Origin: Ophthalmolycus amberensis
Lineage: Eukaryota; Chordata; Actinopteri; Perciformes; Zoarcidae
Assembly (NCBI GenBank): GCA_024529925.1
Contig: JAFEUB010001185.1
Coordinates: 283,001 to 347,000 of the forward strand
Length of the DNA stretch: 64,000 bases
Direction: 5' to 3'
The stretch's first letter is position 1; each line of letters begins with the position of its first letter. This document shows, piece by piece, positions 35,201-47,600 of the stretch. The notes under the pieces are model-generated. The model did not search any database, had not been told where the DNA came from, and saw only the letters and a program-made list of their open reading frames with translations. The position numbers and the translations under genes are program-made.

Positions 35201-38200
35201 TAGACATGCCATGGAGATGTTCTGCCTTTAAACCTGTAGCTATACTCTCTGTTCGGTCCATGAGTAGAAGGAAAAGGGTGTCAGGGCTTATTCTTTAAAA
35301 CCTGCAAATTCAACTGTTCTCTCAAACTATGTGTTAGCAAAAAGTAAATCTTGCTCTTTGGTAGTAGTAGGTAGTTAATGTAAAGGTCTGAGGTTGTGCT
35401 CATGCAAACACTGCCAGTGTGTATATGACAATGTTAGACTTCTGTTTACGGCAGTATACCTGGCGTCTGGACAATGTCTCTCTGCGTTTAGCAGGCATCT
35501 CGTAGACCACCTGTTTCCAAAAGTTAGACGACAGCTCATTGCTCTTAGGACCCCTCCACTTGATGATGGATAGAACCTGAGGAGAGTAGAACACATCATT
35601 TAGTTGTCTTATTGCTTCTTGTCTAACGACACCCCTCAGATCGCCCCCTTCTTCTATTCGTCCCTCTCTCTCTTATACCTTGATCGTATGTTTAAGTGCT
35701 TCCACCTCCTGGTAGTTGATGACATTCTTCAGGTCTGCACACTCTATCATGATCACCTGGACGCACAGAAGAGGGTTTTAAGAAGGGAGAACACAGCAGC
35801 TTTTCAAGCATCTCTGCGTATTGTACTTCACTTCCCCAATCATCACCTTGATCTCCCCGGTAACCAGCATGGAGTGGAGGCGCGTCTCAATCTGGAAGAT
35901 GCTCCACCCTCTCTTGGCGACAAACTCCGGAGTCAAAACAATGATCAAACGTCTGCTCTGCTCCACGCTACGAGCCAAGTCCTCAATGTAGGCTGGCAGA
36001 GGGAGAGGGAGAGGGAGAGGCAAAGTTAGAGCGAAACAGAGCAAACTGAAAGACAGTTCCAAACTAAATCTATGGAAAGTGAATGTGTTCCTATTATTTT
36101 TTTTCTATTTTTCTTTACATACAATTAAATATATTTCTCAAAATGCTTCAGCTATTCCTTCAGTCGTGCATTTGTTTCTCAAACATAACAAGAACATAAT
36201 AAGAGATAAAGTCACAGTGTGTCAGTTATTACAACAGGAAAAGGCAAAATAACACCCCTGAATATTATCTGCTGGCGCCGCCCTTCTGACTGACAGCAGT
36301 GCATAGCAGAGACAGAAATGCTTGTGCAAGAGCTTTGGCTCTGACACAGCGCAGTGGGATCAGCTCTTAAAGGGGGACACACCGACATCAGCTTTCACGT
36401 CTGAGTGACGGAGGGAACAGTGAACTTCAGCTGGTGAATCTGCAGGTGAGGAGATGTGCAAAGGGAACTCAATGCAGCGGTTTTAAATGCTTCTCTTCAT
36501 CCCCAGCATTGTGTTTTTGCTTCACACCGAGCCCACCGCCAACTCATCCTCCCAAACGGTCCCGTTTCAAATGGTTCCTTTGTGACACTCAATGTTTTTT
36601 TGTAACGCAAGTCATTATTTATTTATTTCTCTTTTCAGTTAGCGGAAATGTCTGAAAACTGTGTTCTGTGATAAAACAGATTGCCTCTCTTTGTATGTGT
36701 CTCTCCTCCTCCTACCATCTCTTCGCCTGCTAACTAAATTAATGACAGAGACTTTCCAACAACACATTGCAATTTCACGCTCAATTTGAGGGGCACAAAT
36801 AGAACATCCCAAAAATGCAGTCCCTTTCTCTCTCTCTGCTGCTCTGCTGTTCCATTTCTCTCTTTTCCTCCCAGTTAACCTCCCCCTCCTCCCCCGCTGC
36901 CCCTCACTTCCTCTTCCTGCTCTCTATTTTTGAGGATTATGTAAATCAATTAATGAAATAACACAAATCAATGACCCCGTCCCCACCTCTCCCTGTTCCC
37001 GTTGTCTGTTTCTTGCTCCCTCGTTCATTTGGGAGGGCTAATGGAGTGGATAATTGAACGGTGTATTTTAGGTCGATTGCCGTGTTGCTCTGTCAACGGC
37101 TTTGGTGAGCATTGAAAAGGCACCTCTCTCTCTGTGTGATTCACTCATTCATCTTCACACTGCGTAACCTTTAGTTCGTACGCGGCTCAGACAGTGTGCG
37201 GTTTTGCACGGTGGACATTTGTTTTTCGGATGTTTTCAGGGCACAGAGAGGGAGCCTCATTTTAGGATGAAATATGACTTTCTCATCTGTGTGTGTTTGT
37301 GTCGTGACTGTGTGCTGAGAGGAGGCATCATTTTGACAAAGGGCAATTTATTATGAACCATTTTTAAGGAAATTTATTTTTGTATTTCAGGAGAAAATGT
37401 TAAATAGGTCAAAGAACACACATTAGTTTGTTACTTTATAGCCAAATTATGAAGTTATTTTCAGCGGCTACATTTTATTTTAGGATGTTTTTTTGGACAA
37501 GCTGAATTAGAGGTTATGAAATGCTCATGCACAGGGGAGGATGGCTCAATATTTGATTCAATGCATTAGTTTGATACTTCAGGTGAAGTACCCAGGTGCC
37601 CCAGGTGAATGTGCTTTATGATGTTTTTTAAAACAATGAGCAGGTATACTGCATAGTCACTCTCTTTGAAGCACGTAATCACGTTGTCAGAGTAAAAAGT
37701 TATATGTTGTCTATTTGTAACTGGACAAAAAAAATACCACAAATTGTAGAAATAAAAAAAATCATAGTTATGAAAAAAACCCGATGATAGAATATCTTAG
37801 ATACCTGTTTATTAGGCGTCGATGACACCTCTGCTACCTAAAACTACAGTGATTGGCTTAAAAAGGCCACTCCTGTGTGAAACTGTCCATACTTGGGTCA
37901 CAGTATCTCAGGCTCGGAATAGAAAACATACAAGAATGTTGCTTTTCATTGCTCCGTGTTTGGTCTCTTAAAGCTATGGTTATATTACATGCGTTTCCTT
38001 GGTAACCACTTTGGCTAAAAGTCAGGACTGTGCTGACCGTGTTTTATTTTGCATTTGAATATTAACCAAATCAGTTCCCAAAATGAAAGTGCAACGTTTT
38101 CTTTACGGCGTTTGCATGTAGCATTTGCATGTAGAATACAGTGTGTGTGTGTTTGCTGTCTGTGAAGAGGCAGTCAGGAACAAAGACAACAAGATGGACC

Positions 38201-38597
38201 TACTCAACGTAACGTAAGCTCATGAATGCAAGTCCAAGAGCACATGACTGGTTGACCCTTCACTGCGTTGGAGCGCTGAAATAGTTTCGACCAGCTATTA
38301 GAAAAGATAAGAAGATCAGGTGTACTCCTAATGTCTCTGTGGGGACATTTATTCTGGACTCATCCAGCAGTCCCATAGCACATTCAAAAACATACAAACA
38401 ACACACAGCTTCCATGTAACAGTTTGAACATGAACACCTTCTGAATTGAAGATAGATCATCATTTCATGTTTTTATCGAATAAATTCAGTCCATGTGTGT
38501 GTCAGGTCAGAGCATTGACAGATAGGGCAATACCAGTCATATTTCCCCCTCCAGTTGGACAGAGAGTGACACATAACCCTACAAATGATGACAAACG

Positions 38598-38636
<39 letters not shown>

Positions 38637-41600
38637 CTCCATACATCCTGTGCTGTATGTGTGGGAATCTGTTGGTGTGCAGTTGAGATCTAGACATGTG
38701 AAAGACACATATTGTGCGCAATAGTTTGAAAAGGAAGTGAAAACAGGAACGTGTCTGAGGTAGAGCAACACTGTGTCATGTTCCTGTGTGTGTGTGTGTG
38801 TGTGTGTGTGTACGCGATTTACACCTGAGCTCATACACAGACGTGTGTGTCTTTTTGCGAGTGTGTTATGATGAAGATCAGCATACGTTCTTATTTATTC
38901 TGACAGAGTGATGGATTCTGGGTATTGGGGGCTGTAATGGAGGAGGGGAAGAGAGGCTCGTGAGACAGATAGATGGATGGATACTTACTGCTGCTGGGTA
39001 TTAGATCTCTGTCTGGTATGAACAGCTTGTATCCATAATGTTTCTCTAAAACGTCCGGCAGGATCTCCAAAGCAAATGCTTCCTCATCGCTGCTCGACCT
39101 GCCGGGGAAGAGAACAACAATCACGGCTCCAGATTCAAAATCAACTCATCAAAACCTTCATTTTATGGTTTTTCTTTTGTAGAAAAATGGGACAACAGAC
39201 TACATTTTGAGTTGCCTGGTTTTGGAGATAGAGATGTCTGCCTTTACGGGACTTTATGCTCCGAATACATTTGAAAAACGCCACAACAATGTATCTTTCC
39301 AGGAAACGTGACCTGGTGAGTCACGATACTCCACAGACCTTGTGAGGAACTTTTTACTTTCAATCACAGTTTCTGTTCACAAGGTCTGATGCTTTGTGCA
39401 GCACAAGCTGAGCGCCATATAATCCCTTTATGTTTGAGAGAAGGCAGACAATATGTGTGTTGAACATTATCTTTGAAAATGCAAAAAATAAAGTGTTTAA
39501 ATAAAGTGTTATTGGGAATTTAGGAAAGATGAAGAATGCCTACAAAGTCTTGTATGATGCAAGACATTTACAAGTGTACGTCTTTGCTTCTAAAGGTCTG
39601 CAGTGAACCGTAGTAGTGTTGAACTCATTTGTAACTTTAGTACAGTAGTAATGCGTAACATGCACCCAAAGCAGGCTGAAGCCTGATGGTGGCGCCAGAC
39701 CGAAGTGTGACCATTAAAAAGAACGCTACCAAACCTGGCGATGTCACTGTAATGAGTGTAATGATGCAATGCAACAATCACTGCGCTTGGCTTTTGTTTG
39801 CCAAGAAATAGTCCCAGCAAGTAACAAGTAACACTCTCTAAAACCATGGATCAAAAAACAATATCCAACGTGCTAATTAATGCGCTCTGGAGAGAACCAG
39901 ATTGTCTGTTTCCCCCTGCTCTCAGTTTGTATGCTAAGCTAGGCTAACCCCGTCATGACTGTTGGTGTTTTTAATCTACATTTAACCATTTAAAATACAT
40001 ATACATGTGTAGAGCAGACACTGACCTGCCCAAACAGTCGAGTTCCACTTTAGTGTAGGACAGATAGGCGTCGTACTCCTTATTGTCTGTGGAGAGAGAC
40101 ACAGAGTGAGTGAGAGAACACAACACAGGGCAGGTAGACATCTTTTGGAAATCAGTCAGTTTGAATGATTTGAGGCATTTGCATCACAATTATCACATTC
40201 TATTTTCATTTCAGGAATAACTTTGCTGATCACGTTTAATGCCAAGTTTGACCCCTGACCTCCTTACAAACAGATTCAAATGTATGACTGTATTTAAGAT
40301 TGTACTTTCTCTTGAATGTTGTGATTGTAGATGGTTTACTACACTTGAAACATGATCAGCTGACTCCATCCTGAGTGATGATACTTTCTGATCATTCCTA
40401 CATCTGGATGAGAATGAAGGGAATCAGCAGTTCATCTCTGGGGCATGAGATCTCAGCAAATCAGAACGGATCATTTGAAATCAATGCTTTGAATCAATAC
40501 TGCAACATTACGTCTTTGTTTTCTTTGTGTATTTTGTTTTCTTCATTATTTATTTGGATTCATTGCTTTGTCAATTTCACTTTTCAAACGAGCCGTACAA
40601 AGTAAAGCTCATCATTCATCCTCAATTTATGACAGAAAAAACAAAAGTCAAGTCAAATGAAGAACAGATGTTGGTTGTTCATTGTTTTCTGTGAGTGTAG
40701 ACTTGAGTGAGTGTAATTATTATGTGTTATCTGTTGTTCTTTATAACGCCTCAGCAACATGCTTCTATCACAACTTACCAATGGCCTTTCACTCACACAC
40801 TCATTCTACAGTGAGGGTGTGTGTGTACGCAACATATGGCAACAGGGAAACCTCTTCAACTGTACTCCCTCAAACGTCCTCCTGCTCACGTCTCCCATGT
40901 TTGTAGTTCTCTGCTCTCCCCGGATGCAATACGTCTGTTGACATGAGCCCTGATTCTGTCGTTAACGCTGCTGCCGTACGGTCGTCCTGCAGTAAAAGTG
41001 AGCTTACCGTCTTCGGTTTCATCGCTTCCAAAGTGTCTCCTGTAGCAGAGCATGATCTCCAGGTTGTAACACTTATACAGTGCTGTCAGGACTCCCAGCA
41101 GCAACAATATGACTCCCAGACCTCCAGCCAGCTCCAGACGATACATATCTGCAGTCAGAGAGGTACAGCAGCGAAGGGAGGACAGAAGAGATCGATGAGC
41201 TCATACAGTTTATCAGTTAATGTTCAAAGCATCTCTGACGCTGACGTAAAAACTAAATAAGAGTTTATTTCCTCCTATATGTCAGACTTTAAGCTTTCTT
41301 AACGGCACAGGAGAGGTTTGAAGTACCCAGGGGGCTCAGTTTTCTGCTGGATATGGAAGTTTAGTGAGCAAACGTGTTGTCATAAGAACTTTAAACCAAG
41401 TTCATGTTAGTGAATGATCGCTCGTTGATGTGTTTGTTGGGCTGTTTTTCTTCCCTCCTGTCATCGTTTCGTCCATCAAGACTTAAAGGAAGCGTGCGTG
41501 ACTTTTACTGATGAGTTGTAAGTTGTACTGATCAGACTGCCCAGCTACTTCAGTTACACAGCAACATCTAGCTTATTAACATGAGCTAACATTAGCCACT

Positions 41601-44600
41601 ATAAGCTACTGGTCGTACCGGACTAAGTAAGGATGTAGCAGCAAAGCCCCCGAGTGTGTTGAGTGTATTGAATTGATCAATGGTGTATTTATTATGAAAG
41701 AGGAGTGAGAGGAGACATGCGTTATGGGTTATTATTCTCCTATAAAGTGGATCCGGATGCTTACCATTGAACTATTGAGAGAAGCACTGCTTTGTATTGG
41801 AGGTGGGGAAGTTAAACCAACCAGTGAAACCTTATCCTCTGACATGCTTTTTCTTGTAAAAGATAAGCGCACTGTTGGAAAACTATTTTACAACAAAGGT
41901 GAGATTTATGCTTTACGGGGTTGGTGTAACTACAACTTTTATAGTTTGCATGCCCATTGGTTGCATTGTGTATTTACACACACACACACACACACATATA
42001 TATGCAGTGGCGGGCCGTGCCTTCAGTGCTGTCCTACGACAGTTGAACCAGCTCCTAATAACCTCATTATGACGCCACAGCTACAGTTTATTAATTGTTT
42101 CTAGGGGTGTAACAATACACGTATTCGTATTAAACTCTTACTACTACTAAGTTCTGCCAGCTAGCTGCTTCAGCTTCACAACAGTGATGCTAGCCCACTG
42201 ACCAATCACACCGCACGTTAATGCTGAGCTGCACGTTAATGCTGAGCTGCACGTTAATGCTGAGCTGCACGTTAATGCTGAGCTGCACGTTAATGCTGAG
42301 CTGCACGTTAATGCTGAGCTGCACGTTAATGCTGAGCTGCACGTTAATGCTGAGCTGCACGTTAATGCTGATGTACTTGTAGGCCAGCTAGCAGGCTCTG
42401 GCACGTCAAAGAATACGCCCAACATGTCAAACTAAAGATCTGATTGGTTGAACACTATGAAAATTAACAATATCGTCCCCATTTACTTTAATCTGCACAG
42501 TCTACCTAGCGGCCCTCTGGCTCTGTTCTTACCTAGAGACTCAGAGGTGAGATCTGATTGGATAAAAGCTCTACTTAAAACAAGCTGCACTGGAAGCAGA
42601 GCAACTGAGGAAGACAGGAGCTGTGCAATGAGAAAATAAGATAATGGGAAAAATATTTATAATACATGTACTGTATTTATGAAAAATGATTAGATTATAA
42701 AATAGCTATAACTTTGTGATTCTGTTTAGGCCAGCAGAGAAGGCTTTACTGGCCCTGACGGCCCACCACTGTATATAATTTATGTCACATAAGCAGTTCT
42801 TTTCCTCGTTTCTGGTTGTGTTGTCAAACTGAGTGACATGAGATGAAACATTTTAAAAACAGAACGTACAATGTAAGGCTTTTAAATAAATATATAGTTG
42901 AAATGGCTTAATATGCATCTCATTTTTCTCTGAAATGATCTCCCACGATGCATCTGTTTACAGTCCATCTGTCTGAAGTTACCACATTTCACCAGTAGAC
43001 GTCTCCCCAACTCTACTCTGAGCTGCTGCACCACCTTAATCACACACGAAGCCACTGAAGAGGTGGGACAGCGACAGAGTGGGGGGATAGGGAGGAAGGG
43101 AGAGAGGGAGGGAGGGAGAGAAGGAATGTCGGGGAGGGGGGGGGGGGTATCGTGAAATTGAACTAATTACCAAATATTTGCTCTGCAGTAAAAGTAACTC
43201 AATTCAACTCAAATTGCTTAGAGACCTCCGCTCCCCCCCCCCGCCCCCCCCCCCCCCCCCCTGTTCCTCTCTCTGTCCCTCCCCCGTCACTCCCTCCTCC
43301 ATCTATCTTCCTCAGATATTTGCCATTAGCAATGAGTCACTTGCCGCGGCCTCCCGATATCGTTGCACGGGGAAAATGGGAGCAGAATCTGAATGCTGAA
43401 GTTTAATTATGCTTTTAACTTATTAGGCATGAAAAGAGAAGTCAACGCTGGTCGGGTGTCTGCATGTGTGGGGAGGAAGATGCTGAGGGAAATTGAAATG
43501 AGATTTTCGACATAACTTTTCTCCCTGTCGTACTCTTTGTCCCCTCTTCACAACCAAAACACGGCAACACCGACACCACCTTCATTCAATTCCACAGCCT
43601 TTACTCTCAATTTTCAATGAAATTCAATATGCTTTATTGGCATGAGCGTAACAAAGACAATACTGCCAAAGCGTCGAGTGATCATGGCTTCATTAGAAGT
43701 GCATTTAGCACCTGTTGCCCAAGCAATTTTGATGATGAAATAAAAATAGCCTTAAAGTTTGTCTCCCGTCGTACCATCTGTCTCATCATTCATGGGAACT
43801 ACGAGAGGCTGAGAGGCCTTCAGATGCAGCTTCTTTTAAGGCAGCTAAAAGTGAATAAAAGTGTGAAAACCTCAACCTCTCCCCAGACTCTAGTGAACAT
43901 ACATTCTAAATGCTATCCCCGACATTTAATAATCTCTTCAGCCAACACTGAGAATAAGTACTCTTCCTCGCTACGTCCACAGGTGTTCTCTGTCACTATG
44001 TCTGCATATCGACATCTCCCTCATTCTCCCATGAGTTTTGTTGCGCCTTTGTCTTTATTATTACCTCATGGAGGTTGCGACTTTGCATAATCCCAACATA
44101 GCCTCACACAACCTCAACTTGAGCAACGGTCAAATCGGATATTATCACTCAATGGCTTTATATACACATTTCAAGTGTCTCGTATTCAGATCAGACATTT
44201 TATCCACATCTTTGGTTGCAAATCTGACTCCATCTGTCTCGCTTCTACCAGCCGACGAGCAAAGTCGCTGAAGCTCCAACTACAGTCCAGAAGGTGATGG
44301 TAGCTGCGTGATAGCTGCCATAAACGCAACGGGAACAAACGTTGCACGCCGGCAATTTAGTCACAACAATTACAACACGAGACACGGGGAGAACGACTGC
44401 TAATGTCAGCGTAACAGCTGTCATTATCACAGGGGACACGTCCTGATGGTGGGAATCTGTACAGGCCCGCTTACTGACACAGTTACACTCAGAAGGAGCT
44501 CGCACTGATGCATTCACACCTTTTCAACATCTGACTAAAATGCATCTAAATCAATCAGATGGGATCATTCCTTCGTGAATGGGGCTGTATCTCCGTTCCT

Positions 44601-47600
44601 CATCCCAAATCAGTCCTCCCTGCACTGCCCACATCTCTACGTTCTGCCTGTAGAAACCTTTGAATGACATCATAGATTCATAGTGCCTGTCTGTCATTTC
44701 CTCTCAATCCCTCCTCTCCTGTCAGCTCTTTTCAGTCGGCCTCCCTCCCTCCATTTTTTTCACCTAGTAAGTCTCTCGTCATGGTGGCTGAAGTCAGCTC
44801 TTTCCGCTCTGTCAGTCACAATAAGTGGATGTGTACGGTGTGTGTGTGTATTACAGGTGCATGCACGCCACACGGATGCACCAACCCGTTAACATCGGCC
44901 CACTGCGGGGTGAGAGCACACCCTAATTCAATCACACACGCGGCGCATGAAATCAAGCCTCGGTAACTCGGGCTAACTTACGGTAGCTTGTGCTTCGTGA
45001 AGGCTGTCGTGTCGCGTTCAGGCGGGCAAAATGTGACCCCGTTAGCCTCAGAGGCTCCGGGCCGGGAGGCGCTGGAACAGTCTGCCGGCTAGTTAGCCTG
45101 GCTAGTGAACTTTTAAAGAAGCAGCCTACAGGCTGCTCGAGGTGGACGTTAGGAATGACTTTGCACATCCAAACGGTTATGTTCAGTTCAGTTCAAAGGT
45201 CAACAGACACTGACTGTGTATCTAGATCATGTACATCGCTGTGAAACACAGCGTGACCGTCTTTAATTCAGTCTCTTAAACTTAAAGTTCAGTCTGTTGC
45301 TGGTTCAACAGTTTTGTTCTGTAAACTTGGCCCCGTATGAGCACTGCCTCTTTGCTCTGCTCCCCCAGAACAATGTCTCACTGTGACTGTCGGTGGCTTT
45401 TTGTGGTCGTTCAAAAAGCTTTTGACCAGAAAGTGTATCACGACTGCAGTGCTTTTAAGTCAACAGTGAGGGGGAGCTCCTCTGCTAAAAGCTCCTGATT
45501 GAGTCAGTGACATTGCTGATGCATTGTCCTCGGTTCATCTCCATATGTCTTTGTCCATTCATACAGCGCCTCCAGCCTACAGCACACATTTGGAAGTTTG
45601 TAAGTGAACTTTTAAGAGGTGAGAACAACAAAAATACAGTAAATAAATCCATGTGTCCCAAAAAAATGATGATCGTAACAGTGTTCGCCCCCCCCCCCCC
45701 CCTCCCTCAATGCCAGTCAATGTTATTTACAGCTAGAAGCTGAAATATATTATATTTAAATATCCCTGAACTTCCACTCAAAATCATGGTCAATGTCATT
45801 TTTGGTTTCAATGAAATCCTCTTCAGCTGGCGCTCAAAAAGAGTAATGATCAGTCAAAAATACTTCCTAGGTTGACTAAATAATGGCACTGAAACCACGC
45901 TGTTACACTCAATCGCTGGCTCATTTCCCTTACATCTCCACTGATCACAGAAGGAGATGCAGATGAAGACAAAGGGGAGTTTTAGGCTTTGGGACAGCTG
46001 AGATGTGGATTGTGCATGTAATGAGCAGGAATTGTCACATATCGCTGGACTTTCTAAGGGAAAACATGAGCAGTATACATTTTTAAAGATATATGAAGGA
46101 TTCGCCTCATTTGAAGCTGACAGAGCAGCTACACACAGAAAGGTGCTGCTGTGGCTAACAGGGATACTTTGAACACGAGTAGCTGTACGTACTGTATGTG
46201 CATGTAGTAAAGTGCACTCAAACACAGGAAGTGTGCTTTTTTAAAAATGGTACACTTGTGAGGACACACACACACACACACAGTTCCCATCCTGACCCAC
46301 TGTGTGTGTGTGTGTCTGTGTGATCCATGTGTGTGCCTGTGTGAGGGTCCATTGGGTGCTAGTTAAGTATAGTAAGATAGATTTGACACCCAAAGCATTC
46401 AGCAGCAGTCTTGACGGGGGGGAGGGTTTTTAGTCCTCCTCTCTCCTCTTTTTTCATTTTCTCTTCACTTAGACTCCAAATATCCTCACACACCCCTCAG
46501 CCTCCCCGCCTTTATCTCTCCGTCTGCATCTATTATTTCTCCCTTGTTCTCCATTTCCTCGCCTCGTTCTGTGTCTGTTTATCTCTTTCCACATTCCCCC
46601 CAAATCCCCCCTGTCCATGCTCTTCTGCATCACCAACATCTATTCTTATTTCACATAGAGGACATTCACACAGCCCTCTTTGCCGCCCAAAATTCGAGGT
46701 AACAGAGACAATTCATCTCCTCCTCCGGCACTGTTCCGCTTTGTCTCTCCAGGTTTCTCTCTCTTTCTCCGGGTCGTGGCCTCCGACTCAAACTTGTTCT
46801 CTCTGCTCATCAGATGGAAAGCACGATACCGCAGGACTGCTGCAAAGTGTTTGACAAAGGGAGCTGTGCCCTCATGCATTTTTCAGCGGAATATTCAAAG
46901 CTGTGACTGCGAGATCCTGTTCTTTTCTCCTGTCTCCATCTGTGCTGCTCAGCACTGGGTGCTGTGGTGTTTTTCTCGCCACACTTTCTAAGAGAACGAC
47001 GGTCAATCAGACTCTTATTACACAGTGTCCAGTGCTGTAAGATCTGTTCTCTTGGACTTCCTGTTGGTCAGTCTGAGAGTCTACATGTGTGATACTGTGT
47101 TCTTCTTGTCATCCGTTTCAGGACAGCTACCCAAATATTTGAAATTAATCTTTGGAAAAAAGCTTTTATAATCATCTCATGTTGAAAGCACACTTTAAAG
47201 TGTTTATCATCTCGGAAGCTGACATCCACATATATTTGCTGGGCAGTTGAAGAAGCTTCAGCTCCTGATCTGGACGGGCTTTCCTTGTTAACAGAAGTAT
47301 AGAAAGAAGTGGATTATGTCCCAGGTAACTAGAGCAGGTACAGTTTCATATCGAGCATGTCAGGGTTCAAATCAAAGCGCTGCATTCTGGGACAACACAC
47401 TGTGAACGCTTTAAATGCAGAACTTGACTTGGCTACTTGTTTACTGTCTAATTGACAGTGTGAATATAAATGACGGTTCCTGAATGTTTAACCTGATTAG
47501 AGGAATAGTTTGACATTTTGGGAAATTTGCTTATTTGCTGTCTTGGCAAGAGATGAATGAAAACATTGAAACCACATCTTTGCACTTAGTGCCAAGAGGG

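Noticed and set aside
35778..35846. TIR coding extended past 35847 as VMIGEVKYN
   Set aside because: That is readthrough of the GTGATG donor into a 90-bp intron; the true continuation VIMIECADLK starts at 35756.
42147..42425. Minus-strand SSALTC hexapeptide-repeat protein
   Set aside because: Generated by an 18-bp minisatellite inside a transposon-like element; no start context or homology.
44953..45168. CpG-richer patch with a GTAAGT donor-like site on the minus strand, a possible alternative first exon
   Set aside because: No in-frame start leading to a known il1rapl2 exon and no promoter motif; one donor-like hexamer is expected by chance.
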